Assembly: GCA_964250805.1 (NCBI GenBank)
Contig: CAXUHG010000013.1
Span: 1 to 64,000, forward strand
DNA: 64,000 nt
From: JBBQVS01 sp964250805
GTDB taxonomy: Bacteria; Chloroflexota; Ktedonobacteria; Ktedonobacterales; Ktedonobacteraceae
Reading direction: 5' to 3'
Within the stretch, counting starts at the first letter, position 1; each line of letters opens with the position of its first letter. The position numbers were made by a program, and so were the translations under genes. The notes beneath the pieces are model-generated. The model saw nothing but the letters and a program-made list of their open reading frames with translations. It was not told where the DNA came from and did not search any database. Shown here piece after piece: positions 27,797 through 36,455 of this stretch.

Positions 27797-28106
27797 TTCG
27801 ACTTAGAACGAGCGGAGTACAGGGAAACCATTCGCCAGAGAAAAGAGGCCATCGGGTGCGAGCCTCTTCCGCATAAGCCCCTCGAACGTGGCTCGGAAGT
27901 CGAACAACCTAAGTGGTGCATCCTGTAGGGGCCTGATTTATCACGCCCTTCGTTCTCAAGTAACACACGATAAGTTGTTCCGGTCTAGCCCGTTATCGCT
28001 AACTGAAGGCTATTCAGCTCATACGTTGGTTGGGGAGTTGGATATCGAACTAAGGTGGTACCACGAGCAACACTGCCCTCGTCCTTATGAGGTGGCAGTG
28101 TTTTTT
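27797..28106 (+). promoter_or_regulatory. T-box riboswitch controlling valS
   Basis: Stem I base: TTCGACTT (27797-27804) pairs with AAGTCGAA (27897-27904), with an AGTA motif on the 5' side (27816-27819). On the 3' side GAAC is followed by GTG (27888-27890), a valine codon in the specifier position. CCGTTATC occurs at 28000-28010. The T-box itself, AAGGTGGTACCACG (28052-28065), precedes a terminator with arms AACACTGCC/GGCAGTGTT and a T run ending near 28106. Uncharged tRNA-Val should favour the antiterminator. A dispersed repeat arm lies between stem I and the antiterminator. Confidence 0.85.
27925..27949 (+). repeat. Solo foldback-repeat arm inside the T-box leader
   Basis: A single arm with the ends GTAGGGGC and CGCCCT and the centre CTGATTTATCA, matching the arms at 25516 and 34938. 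No partner arm follows, so it is an unpaired or decayed copy within the transcribed leader. Confidence 0.65.
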
Positions 28107-28124
28107 AGTACATAGAAAGGTACT

Positions 28125-30512
28125 ATGCTCATGTTGCCCAACCGTTATAATTTCCGCGAAAGCGAGCCTGAACTGGCTCGTCTCTGGTCCGAGGCCGACA
28201 TCTATAGCTTCGATAGCCTCGGCTCTGGCCCTGTCTACACCATTGATACGCCGCCAGCCACCGTTTCTGGCGAGCTACATCTTGGTCATTGCTACTCCTA
28301 TACGCAGACCGACGTTATCGCACGCTTTCAGCGCATGCGCGGTAAACGTGTCCTCTATCCAATGGGTTTTGACGACAACGGTTTGCCGACGGAACGCTTC
28401 GTTGAGAAGACGATTTCACGGAAGGCGACCGAGATGGACACGCAGGAATTTATCACCGCCTGTCTTGAACTGACGCAACAGACAGAAGACCGCTTCGAGA
28501 CTCTCTGGCGCAAACTTGGACTGAGCGTCGATTGGCATTCCCGCTATTCCACGCTCTCACCTACTACTCAACGTGTCTCGCAAGCATCGTTTATTCAACT
28601 CTATTCAACTGGACATGCCTATACCCAGACGGCACCAACGCTCTGGTGTCCACAGTGCCAGACCGCGATTGCACAGGCGGAGGTCGATGATATTACGCTT
28701 CCAACACAATTCTCAACACTTGCCTTTCAAACGCAGGATGGCGACATCTTGCCTATAGCCACAACACGTCCAGAATTGCTACCAGCTTGTGTCGCCATTT
28801 TCGTTTCTCCACAGGACGCGCGTTATGTCCATCTTATCGGTAGTAGCGCATTCATCGAGAGCGCGGCCTTCTCACAACAAGCACGTATTGAGGTTCCTAT
28901 TCTTGCCGACGAGCTAGCCGATCCCACCAAGGGGACAGGTGCCGTTATGTGTTGCACCTTCGGCGACTCCACCGATGTTTCCTGGTGGCGCACTCATGCG
29001 CTACCTCTACGTGCCGCGATTGGGCGCGATGGACGTATGACTGCTCTTGCTGGCTCGTTCGCGGGTCTGTCTATTCCTGCAGCGCGAAAACAGATGTTAC
29101 AGCACCTCGCTGAAACGAGTCGTATTCTGCAGCAAGAGACGATAGAGCATACCGTTGGTACGCATGAGCGTTGTGGTACGCCCGTTGAGTACCTGCATAC
29201 GCGGCAGTGGTTCATTCGTGTTCTCGACCAGAAGCAACGCTTTATCGAGGCTGGTTGCCAGATAACGTGGCAACCTGACTATATGCGTATCCGCTACGAA
29301 CACTGGGTTGAACATCTGCAATGGGATTGGTGCATCTCGCGTCAACGCTTCCTCGGCGTTCCCTTTCCCGCATGGACATGCAAACAGTGTGGAGAAATTC
29401 TGCTTGCAACGCTCGATCAACTGCCCGTTGACCCAAGACGCACGCAACCTACACAACTATGTCTATGCGGTTCGAGCGAGTTCGAGCCTGAACACGATGT
29501 CATGGACACATGGGCTACGTCCTCCTGCACTCCGCTCCTCATCAGTGGCTGGCTCGATGATTCATCGGAGTTCTCGCGTCGTTTTCCCATGAGCTTGCGA
29601 CCACAGGCGCACGACATCATCCGTACATGGGCATTCTATAGTATCGTAAAATCCCTTTATCACACGAATGAGATTCCGTGGCATACACTGATGATTTCAG
29701 GACATGCTCTATCAACCGAGCGCAGTAAGCTTTCTAAGTCAAAAGGTCAGAAGGCAGGTAGCCCTATGCAGATTATCGAGCAAGAGTCAGCCGACGCTTT
29801 GCGTTATTGGGCGACCTCTGTCAAAACGGGCAACGATACGCCCTTTAACCCTGAAATGCTCGCCAACGGGCGTCGCCTCGTCACCAAGTTGTGGAGCGCA
29901 AGCCGTTTTGCCGAAGCCCGCCTTGCCGACTTCTCTCCTGGTGCGCAGCCCGACATGCTCTTGCCCACTGATCGCTGGCTGCTTTCTCGTCTGGCTCATA
30001 CCATTGAGTTTGCCACGAAAGAGCTAGAGAACGGAGAATACGCTACAGCGCGTGCCGAGATCGAACGCTTTTTCTGGTCCGATCTCTGCGATAACTACCT
30101 GGAACTGGCAAAGGCGCGTCTCTATCAGGAAGCAGGAGAGCAGCATATCGCCGCGCAATGGACACTGTATCAAGCACTGTTGACAACGCTGCTCTTGTTG
30201 GCTCCGTATCTGCCCTATATCACGGAAAAAATTTACCAAGAACTCTTCCGTGCTAGAGAAGGTAGTCTCTCACTTCACCGCATGTTATGGCCTTCGACAC
30301 AGAATGCATGGCGAGATGAAGACGCCGAAGAGACAGGCAAAACGATTCTCGAACTCTTGCGCACCGTTCGCCGCTCCAAAGCCGAGCAAGGCATTTCCGT
30401 TGGTGCGGAGATCGAGACGCTACCCATCGACATGCAACAAAAAACTGCACAGCAACGTGCCGACATGAAAGCATCGCTTGTAGACCTGAAAAGTGCTAAA
30501 AGAGCTATATAA
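28125..30512 (+). CDS. valS: Valyl-tRNA synthetase
   Basis: 795 aa class I synthetase. HIGH motif as HLGH at 52-55 (PPATVSGELHLGH), KMSKS as KLSKS at 535-539, a CP1 editing domain (~180-340), and the ValRS marker GFDDNGLPTER. Zinc-type Cys clusters CPQC and CKQC lie in the connective regions. The GFDDNGLPTER form and the short C-terminus without a long coiled-coil arm point to the archaeal-like ValRS branch. An alternative start at 28131 fits the AGAAAGG spacing better. Expression is under the T-box upstream. Confidence 0.93.
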   Translation: MLMLPNRYNFRESEPELARLWSEADIYSFDSLGSGPVYTIDTPPATVSGELHLGHCYSYTQTDVIARFQRMRGKRVLYPMGFDDNGLPTERFVEKTISRKATEMDTQEFITACLELTQQTEDRFETLWRKLGLSVDWHSRYSTLSPTTQRVSQASFIQLYSTGHAYTQTAPTLWCPQCQTAIAQAEVDDITLPTQFSTLAFQTQDGDILPIATTRPELLPACVAIFVSPQDARYVHLIGSSAFIESAAFSQQARIEVPILADELADPTKGTGAVMCCTFGDSTDVSWWRTHALPLRAAIGRDGRMTALAGSFAGLSIPAARKQMLQHLAETSRILQQETIEHTVGTHERCGTPVEYLHTRQWFIRVLDQKQRFIEAGCQITWQPDYMRIRYEHWVEHLQWDWCISRQRFLGVPFPAWTCKQCGEILLATLDQLPVDPRRTQPTQLCLCGSSEFEPEHDVMDTWATSSCTPLLISGWLDDSSEFSRRFPMSLRPQAHDIIRTWAFYSIVKSLYHTNEIPWHTLMISGHALSTERSKLSKSKGQKAGSPMQIIEQESADALRYWATSVKTGNDTPFNPEMLANGRRLVTKLWSASRFAEARLADFSPGAQPDMLLPTDRWLLSRLAHTIEFATKELENGEYATARAEIERFFWSDLCDNYLELAKARLYQEAGEQHIAAQWTLYQALLTTLLLLAPYLPYITEKIYQELFRAREGSLSLHRMLWPSTQNAWRDEDAEETGKTILELLRTVRRSKAEQGISVGAEIETLPIDMQQKTAQQRADMKASLVDLKSAKRAI

Positions 30513-30525
30513 ATTCTTCTATTTA

Positions 30526-30581
30526 AAAAACGGTTTGCAGCCTTTGAGAAACACGTTGCTAAAAGGCTGCAAACCGTTTTT
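30526..30581. terminator. Hairpin terminator between valS and the zinc-ribbon gene
   Basis: Arms 30526-30545 and 30561-30581 (AAACGGTTTGCAGCC type), 15-base loop, with A and T runs on the outer sides. Works for both convergent genes. Confidence 0.85.
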
Positions 30582-30591
30582 ACAATATTCA

Positions 30592-31143
30592 CTACCAGAC
30601 GGCGAGGAACGCCAGCGTCAAACCATAGAAGAAAAACAATGTACCAAATCCTAAATCCATAAGTATCTTTGTCGTCTGTGGCACCTCTGGTACCAGCAAG
30701 AACAACACGAAACCCATTGCTGTAGCAATCGCCCAGCCTATCACGCGCTGCGAACTCCGCAAACGTGGTGGAGGTTTGGAGACGAAGAGGCGCATCGTCA
30801 TGTATGCAGTGCCACCAATCAGAAGGAGTATACCAAGGCAAAAGGCAAATTGTGGTCCTACAACATCGTAAATGCTTCCATACAGACCAAAGGTTGCGAT
30901 CAGTAACCCTAAGAAAGCGAAACACTCTCTCATAAATCGTACCGCAACCATTCTCGTCGTAAGTGTACGCTCTAGTACAATCTGTTTTCGCACAGGGCGT
31001 GCTGGAAGTTGTGGCGGTGGAACTACGTTGGAGTCGGGTGCTACTGGCTCATACATAGCGAGGGCTGGCAAAAATAGGCCACAGCGTTCACAATATGCCT
31101 GCGTCCCAATTTGCTGAAAGCCACAGCGCGTACACGCTGCCAT
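30592..31143 (-). CDS. Zinc-ribbon membrane protein
   Basis: Start at ATG 31143 with GGGAAG upstream; 183 aa. N-terminal zinc ribbon CTRCG...CERCG (two CxxC knuckles) on the cytoplasmic side, a Pro-rich linker, then four transmembrane helices (FLGLLIATFGLYGSIY, FAFCLGILLLIGGTAYM, VIGWAIATAMGFVLFLL, LGFGTLFFFYGLTLAFL). No family function known. Confidence 0.7.
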   Translation of the reverse strand: MAACTRCGFQQIGTQAYCERCGLFLPALAMYEPVAPDSNVVPPPQLPARPVRKQIVLERTLTTRMVAVRFMRECFAFLGLLIATFGLYGSIYDVVGPQFAFCLGILLLIGGTAYMTMRLFVSKPPPRLRSSQRVIGWAIATAMGFVLFLLVPEVPQTTKILMDLGFGTLFFFYGLTLAFLAVW

Positions 31144-31379
31144 CTGGTCACTTCCCTTAAAAACAAACCGTTTTATATGCATATTGCTCATACCTTCAAG
31201 TACGAAGAAAAATAGGTGTTCTATATCAGCATTATGCCACAAAGTTTTTCCATTGTCGATAGGTACAGTGCAACTCAACAAAATAAGTCTATATTTTCTT
31301 GCTACTATTTGGTATCATGCACAAGAGCATCATTCCTTCCTTGTGCTTATAATGGCGGTAGGGCTTTTTGGAGAGAACT

Positions 31380-32315
31380 ATGAATTTGCAAAACCTGCGT
31401 GTCTTTTTGAAGGTGGCAGAGCTTGAACATATTACGCGTGCATCGGAAGAACTCGGTCTGAGTCAACCAGCGGTGACAAAAACAATTCAAAGCCTGGAAC
31501 ACGAGATTGGCCTGGAACTCATCGAGCGGCAGGGGCGACGCATCGCCCTTACTCATGCTGGTCGTATGGTTCAGAGTTACGCACGCAGAATATTTACCCT
31601 GGAACATGAGATGGAAGACGCGCTGAATATGCTCCGTGATGTTGATGGGGGAGAGGTCACGCTTGCCGCGAATACTACCACAGGCGTCTACCTGCTTCCT
31701 CCAATTGTCGCTCGCTTTCGACTGCGCTATCCCCAGGTAGCTCTGAATATTGCCATTCTCAATTCACGCGAAATCGTCGAGGAGACACTCAACTGGAACC
31801 TTGATATAGGGCTTGTAGAGACCGAGCCATCGAATTTGCCCGCAGGTTTGAGCGTCGAGGTCTTTTCTTACGATGAACTGATTCTGGTGGTGTCGCCTCA
31901 GCATTCTTGGACTCAACTTCCGTCGCTACAGCCACAACTGCTAGCTAATGGCGAACTATTATTGCGCGAACAGGGTAGCGGCATTCGCGAGATTATCGAA
32001 CGCGCCCTACAAGCCTACAACGTGAAAGTGCGTCCAATGCTCACCTTGACCGATAACGAGGCAATCAAGCAGATGGTGATGAGCGGTGTTGGAGCTGCAA
32101 TGGTTTCGTCCCTTACTGTAAAGCGCGAGCTAGCCAACGGCGACCTTGTACATCTTCCTATAGCCGAACTAGAACTGCACCCGCAGCTCAGCCTCATTCG
32201 ACGTACCGAAAAACAACTCTCACGCTCAGCCCAGGCGTTCTATACCTTCCTGCGTCCCATTCTTGACAAAGATAGAGGTGAGGATGTTCAACAGGAACAC
32301 CATTCAGTGTTGTAA
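31380..32315 (+). CDS. LysR-family transcription regulator
   Basis: Start ATG 31380 with GGAGAG; 311 aa. N-terminal winged helix (LRVFLKVAELEHITRASEEL, LSQPAVTKTIQSLEHEIG, LIERQGRRIALTHAG) and a C-terminal periplasmic-binding-like effector domain (~90-300). It resembles the CysB/CbbR-type subfamily. No divergent metabolic gene flanks it, only the zinc-ribbon gene, so its target is not evident. Confidence 0.9.
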   Translation: MNLQNLRVFLKVAELEHITRASEELGLSQPAVTKTIQSLEHEIGLELIERQGRRIALTHAGRMVQSYARRIFTLEHEMEDALNMLRDVDGGEVTLAANTTTGVYLLPPIVARFRLRYPQVALNIAILNSREIVEETLNWNLDIGLVETEPSNLPAGLSVEVFSYDELILVVSPQHSWTQLPSLQPQLLANGELLLREQGSGIREIIERALQAYNVKVRPMLTLTDNEAIKQMVMSGVGAAMVSSLTVKRELANGDLVHLPIAELELHPQLSLIRRTEKQLSRSAQAFYTFLRPILDKDRGEDVQQEHHSVL

Positions 32316-32360
32316 TACATCCATTTTCAACCTTCATCTGCACCGTCTAAAAGTGGGGAT

Positions 32361-32442
32361 GCAAGGGGTGGCTAACCCCTTGCCTGGGGTCTGGGGCTGT
32401 GCCCCAGTTTCTCTTTTCCACTCGCCGCCGTAGGCGGCGAGT
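32361..32442. repeat. Cluster of three GC-rich hairpins
   Basis: Three consecutive perfect dyads: GCAAGGGGT/ACCCCTTGC (32361-32383), CTGGGGC/GCCCCAG (32391-32407) and ACTCGCCGCC/GGCGGCGAGT (32420-32442). They lie downstream of the LysR gene with no ORF. Probably a repeat element and/or terminator. Confidence 0.6.
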
Positions 32443-32579
32443 AACAAATATATGACCACACACCTATAAATTGACAAACGGGAAAGACATGTCTACAATA
32501 CTTCATAAGGCTATCAAAGGGGTAATAGTAGAGAGGTTGGGGAAAAACGACACAGCACACTTGTTGAGAAGGAAACGGT

Positions 32580-33173
32580 ATGGCAAACCTGCAACAGTAC
32601 GCTCTCCTCGAAGAAAGTATAGAGACCTGGAATTCATGGAGAAAAAAGCACCCAGGTACACGACCCGACTTGAGCGGTATCAGTATCATCCAAGCACATC
32701 TTCTCCATGTCGATTTCAGCAGAGTAGATTTGAGTGGTGCCCGTCTCTCCAAAGCGGATTTGAGCGAGTCAGATTTGAGTGAAGCTAACCTCTCTGAAAC
32801 GGTTCTCTATCGAGCCACTTTGCATCAAGCGAATTTGAGTAAGGCCAATCTCAGTCAAGCGTTTCTTGTCAGGAGTGAGCTAATTCGGGCTAACTTAAAA
32901 GGTGCTAACTTAAAAGGTGCTAACCTCTGCAAAGCCGATATCTACAAAGCCGACCTTGCGTTTGCTAATCTCAACGGCACCAACCTAAGCGAAGCAAACC
33001 TGAGCGGCTCTTCTCTGAACGGGGCTAGCCTGTATAGAGCCAATCTCAAGGATGCTGACTTGAGCGAGAGCGATCTCAGCGGCACGATTCTGGATGAAGC
33101 GAATCTGAAAGGAGCCACGTACACCGAAGAGCAGCTTCTACAGGCCAAATCGTATAAAAACGTTATACGCTAG
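32580..33173 (+). CDS. Pentapeptide-repeat protein
   Basis: 197 aa with about 25 tandem A(D/N)LxX repeats from residue ~48 to 180 (ANLSKANLSQ, ANLKGANLKG, ADLSESDLSG), forming a right-handed quadrilateral beta-helix. Some such proteins mimic DNA and protect gyrase; nothing here proves that. Short helical N-terminus and a C-terminal cap (TYTEEQLLQAKSY). GAAGGAAAC precedes the ATG. The last 11 bases overlap the convergent FIST gene. Confidence 0.88.
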   Translation: MANLQQYALLEESIETWNSWRKKHPGTRPDLSGISIIQAHLLHVDFSRVDLSGARLSKADLSESDLSEANLSETVLYRATLHQANLSKANLSQAFLVRSELIRANLKGANLKGANLCKADIYKADLAFANLNGTNLSEANLSGSSLNGASLYRANLKDADLSESDLSGTILDEANLKGATYTEEQLLQAKSYKNVIR

Positions 33174-34314
33174 CGACGACCTCTTCGCTCTCCGAGAAGG
33201 TCGTAATCGTCATCGTCTGGTTATGCAATTTGCACATCGCTCCTGCTGTAAAAGGAGAAATTTCGCCATAGGAGTAGAAACCAGTGAGCAGCGTCTGATC
33301 ACCCATAACGGCACGTACTCCTTTCACCTCTTCGTCGATGCGCTGCTTGAGAACCAACTTTCGCCCCACACAACTGATGAGGATCGCTAATTCTGGCGAG
33401 GTGGAAATCGTTCCGTAACTCGTCCTCGCCGCTCCCACCGCTCCGTCTACCAGTCGGTCAAAGTCGGCACGCATAAAGCGTGTCTCCACGCCCTCAGGCA
33501 CATCGCCAGCAAACGTGATGCTCTGCTCCGCTTCGTTAACGGACAAAATTGTTCTTACAACCGGATCAGAGCCATCAGAAGCAAGTAGACACAATGGAAA
33601 AAGTAGCCCCGTAGCAGGCAACCCCTGTGCATACTCACCAAGATAGGCTTTATACAGCGACAAAGCTGACTTGCCATCTAGCTGGTACAGGACGTTCCCT
33701 TTTGAGCGCGTAATTGTGCGTACAGGACCGAAGGTGTCCCAGCCACCCAATGACCCATAGCCCACACGAAGGTGCTTGCTATAGAAGCCCAGCACAACGA
33801 TGCTCTCCGTCTCCAACTGATTTTCCCAGACTATCAGCGTCTCCTGAAACCTATCGCCATCGCCAGAAAGCCCTCCAGTAATCGTCACATGTGGAGGCAG
33901 GTGACGCGTCAAGCCAGCAACGAGATCGCTACCATTGATATTCACGCCTCGTGCGAGTACAAACACATGCACGAGATTGTCCTTATCAAGCTCCTGCGCC
34001 AGCAGTTCGCCCGCCTGAAAGTCACTCATACCCTTCTGAGGCTTGATACGCACGCCATGTAGCGTCGTATGTTCAAACTGAATCGCCGTTGCAACCAAAG
34101 AATCGTCAAATACCTGTGTATGAGAGATTTCGCCAGCAGTCGAACAGCCGAGGAGATGAGCCTTTGGATATGCCCTTTGAACCTCTTGTAGCAAGGACTG
34201 CTGTTTGAGGAGGGAAGGACTGCCAAAGAGTAGTACCAGTTGTGCCGCGCGCAATGTGCCGGGGGCAGTCGGCTCCCACGAGTTAGCTTGCCAGCGCATG
34301 TGATCTAGTTTCAT
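33163..34314 (-). CDS. FIST-domain sensory protein
   Basis: 383 aa. The N-terminal FIST domain (AQLVLLFGSPSLL, LLGCSTAGEISHTQVFDDSLVATAIQF, ITGGLSGDGDRFQETLIVW) and C-terminal FIST_C (ILSCVGRKLVLKQRIDEEVKGV, GFYSYGEISPF) are both present. FIST proteins are putative small-ligand sensors, often next to signalling genes. No output domain is fused here, so it may act with a partner kinase or chemoreceptor encoded elsewhere. AGGAAAA precedes the ATG. Confidence 0.9.
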   Translation of the reverse strand: MKLDHMRWQANSWEPTAPGTLRAAQLVLLFGSPSLLKQQSLLQEVQRAYPKAHLLGCSTAGEISHTQVFDDSLVATAIQFEHTTLHGVRIKPQKGMSDFQAGELLAQELDKDNLVHVFVLARGVNINGSDLVAGLTRHLPPHVTITGGLSGDGDRFQETLIVWENQLETESIVVLGFYSKHLRVGYGSLGGWDTFGPVRTITRSKGNVLYQLDGKSALSLYKAYLGEYAQGLPATGLLFPLCLLASDGSDPVVRTILSVNEAEQSITFAGDVPEGVETRFMRADFDRLVDGAVGAARTSYGTISTSPELAILISCVGRKLVLKQRIDEEVKGVRAVMGDQTLLTGFYSYGEISPFTAGAMCKLHNQTMTITTFSESEEVVASV

Positions 34315-34674
34315 TATTTTTCCTGAATCATGGTCAGCAATGCTGGCCTACTTTTCGTGACAGAGGAGCAAAAGAGCATTCTGGGTTCAGCAAGATATCT
34401 TCAAAAAATAGTATCGTACTTACAAATAATAGTACTCTTATCTTATGTAACAGTAAAGATGAATAGTACTTAATACTCACATATGGCTATTACATGTATT
34501 CGAGGTTACATATTCCTCCTTGACGCCAACATTAGGGCGTGCTAACATCTAAGTGTAAACATTAGATAGTAGCACGCCCAACTAGCTGAAAAGAGACCAA
34601 CCTCTCGCCGTGAGCGAGCATTCCTCACGCTCCAAGACGCGCCTCTTCATTCAAAGACGAAAGAGAACAAAGCC
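34315..34674. other. Intergenic region with an imperfect hairpin
   Basis: No credible gene. An imperfect 17-bp dyad (34535-34551 / 34563-34579, outer ends GGGCGTGCT/AGCACGCCC) resembles the dispersed foldback class with GGGCGTG ends. Confidence 0.4.
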
Positions 34675-34899
34675 ATGCTTCTTTTCAGCACAACCACAAC
34701 CTGCTCGCAATGCAACAAAAACCTCAATCGGTGGAACGCGGAGACCTGCTCCTCCTGTGGCAAAATCATCTGTAGCCAGCACGCCCACCTCGTGAAACGC
34801 TCGCATAGTCGTGTGTTATATGCGGTGTGTGAGGGGTGTACGAAGGGGAATGTAGGGGTTGCGCAAGAGAGCGAATTCAGCAAGCACCATAAATATTAA
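34675..34899 (+). CDS. Small Cys-rich zinc-binding protein
   Basis: 74 aa. Ordered metal ligands CSQC, CSSC, CSQH and CEGC suggest a two-zinc cross-brace (FYVE/RING-like) or a double ribbon. No other domain. The ribosome site is weak. No genes are close enough for an operon. Role unknown. Confidence 0.55.
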   Translation: MLLFSTTTTCSQCNKNLNRWNAETCSSCGKIICSQHAHLVKRSHSRVLYAVCEGCTKGNVGVAQESEFSKHHKY

Positions 34900-34935
34900 A
34901 TCATTTTCATAAGCCCCGAAGCTTATCCACTGCAA

Positions 34936-35038
34936 GTAGGGCGTGATGAAATCAGGCCCGTACACTCGTTCTCATCTCCTAACACGATGCTTTGAGGGGA
35001 CGTGTAAAAGATGTACGGGCCTGATTTCATCACGCTCT
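34936..35038. repeat. Foldback repeat, GTAGGG/CGCCCT-related
   Basis: 26-bp arms 34938-34963 and 35013-35038, one mismatch, with the ends GGGCGTGATGAAATCAGGCC. Loop ~49 bases. Most of the gene-free stretch from 34900 to 35293 is this element plus AT-rich sequence with no ORF that I trust. Confidence 0.8.
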
Positions 35039-35293
35039 ATTGATTGTGTTTTCAATCATAAAAAATAAACCTCTCTTATTTGCCTTTGCTTTTAACACAT
35101 AACACCTTGCAATACTAGAATTCATAAGCTATTATAGTGGAACATTTTGACTCATCTATACATCAAACGCAGTTTATATTGACAGAGATGAATGGAGAGA
35201 TGTGAAAGTAGTCCGTCTATGTCTTTTTGTGAGTATCTATTCCTTTTCCTAAATTCGGTATACATCTCACTTTATTTTCTGTATATTGAAGCG

Positions 35294-35329
35294 TTGACAA
35301 AATATAACATATATGTTATATTTTGTCAA
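35294..35329 (+). promoter_or_regulatory. Promoter embedded in a 36-bp perfect palindrome
   Basis: The palindrome has half-site TTGACAAAATATAACATA and its exact complement. It holds TTGACA (35294-35299), a 17-bp spacer and TATATT (35317-35322). A dimeric repressor bound here would cover the whole promoter. The following toxin-antitoxin-like operon encodes an XRE protein that is the obvious candidate. Confidence 0.78.
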
Positions 35330-35347
35330 AGGAAGGGAGTCAGATAT

Positions 35348-35823
35348 ATGGCAAGCAACAAAATTTTTACAACAATGCATCAAATCCCTGTCGGAGATGA
35401 GGCTTGTAGAAGGGTGGCTCCCTTTTGGGATCGAGAAGTGGAACAGATTTTGAACTCTGCAAAAAAATTGAACGAACTCTTGACGACTTTGATAGCACTA
35501 GTAGCATCAAAATATACGAAGACATTACACGTTTTCAGCGTAGTTATCAGCAAAGTGAGACTGATGGAGACCTACTCGACCGTTTCCAATACAAAATCAT
35601 AGAAAACGTTAAAGGTTTGTACAGTCTCTACGAAATTTATGTAGGTCCAAAGAGTAGCTTTCGTGCATTCGTAATATTTCCTAAGCATCAAATAGGTGAG
35701 CATCGGGTAGGATACTGGGTGTACGCGTTCAAGAAACAACGCAATAACGACCGTGCTAAAATAAAATTAGCAAAGCAAGCGGCGGAGGAATGCTGGTCTT
35801 CGATAGCAGGAAAGCAAAGGTAA
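35348..35823 (+). CDS. RelE/HigB-like toxin, requires a -1 frameshift at A7
   Basis: ATG 35348 has GGAAGGGAG 8 bases upstream. The zero frame stops at 35602 (84 aa) with no recognisable C-terminus. At 35461-35467 the zero frame reads GCA AAA AAA, a perfect A_AAA_AAA slip site. A -1 shift there joins 40 codons to the frame ending at 35823, giving ~158 aa. That second frame carries the RelE/HigB-like part (YSLYEIYVGP, FRAFVIF, GYWVYAFKKQRN, AKQAAEECW) and has no good start of its own. So the protein is made by programmed slippage, or the gene (or the read) has lost a base. The XRE gene follows after 24 bases, as in HigBA modules. Confidence 0.65.
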
Positions 35824-35847
35824 GCTTTATTGGAAAGGACCAAAGGC

Positions 35848-36411
35848 ATGGCAAAGATAGCAGATTATATAATTCGGAAACTGAAAGACGAAAAAAACGG
35901 TATGGCAAATACCGTGGAATACATGAGATCAGCATTTTTCTCATCGGCAGTAGATGCATTGTTTTATGCACGTCGTAAGTCTAAACTTACACAGGAGCAA
36001 GTCGCTCAAAAATTGGGGAAGAAACAGGAGGCAATTGCTCGCTGGGAAGCCGATGTAGATGGCAAAATGTCGTTGCGTCAATACTTTGATTTAGCTATTG
36101 CTTCTGGTATGGTGCCGCTTAACATGGTGCTTGAACCGATTGAATCTGTCCGCGACTTTGTAATAGAAAACCCCGAAGCACCACAGACACCATATATTTA
36201 TTCTGATTGGCTACAAAAGAGGCGTGAGCCGATAACACAACAGGCTATTATTCTTCAAGCAAAGAACTCTGCAAGGGAACCAACTCATTCGACAGCAGAA
36301 GAAAGAGCACAGGCAGTGAAAGCTGTGGATCAACAATTAAAGCAGGAGCGGTTAGCAATCAACGATAACATTACAAGTTCTCCTGCTATCACTCCTTCAA
36401 TGAGTAGCTGA
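35848..36411 (+). CDS. XRE-family antitoxin/repressor
   Basis: Start ATG 35848 (GGAAAGGA upstream); 187 aa. Central Cro/C1 helix-turn-helix: RRKSKLTQEQVAQKLGKKQEAIARWEADVDGKMSL (approx. residues 42-76), split here by me only for reading. The C-terminal ~80 residues are polar and charged, probably unstructured or toxin-binding. Toxin before antitoxin is the HigBA order. Likely binds the 36-bp palindrome. Confidence 0.8.
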   Translation: MAKIADYIIRKLKDEKNGMANTVEYMRSAFFSSAVDALFYARRKSKLTQEQVAQKLGKKQEAIARWEADVDGKMSLRQYFDLAIASGMVPLNMVLEPIESVRDFVIENPEAPQTPYIYSDWLQKRREPITQQAIILQAKNSAREPTHSTAEERAQAVKAVDQQLKQERLAINDNITSSPAITPSMSS

Positions 36412-36455
36412 TTCAAGTTACTTACTAGTAAACAAGAAAGAGATAGTTTTATAAA

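Noticed and set aside
30275..30925. 216-codon leftward frame spanning the valS end and the terminator
   Set aside because: Crosses the valS-zinc-ribbon hairpin and overlaps two well supported genes; no motif.
32700..33130. Tandem DNA periodicity resembling a repeat array
   Set aside because: It is the 15-base coding period of the pentapeptide-repeat protein, not a CRISPR or satellite.
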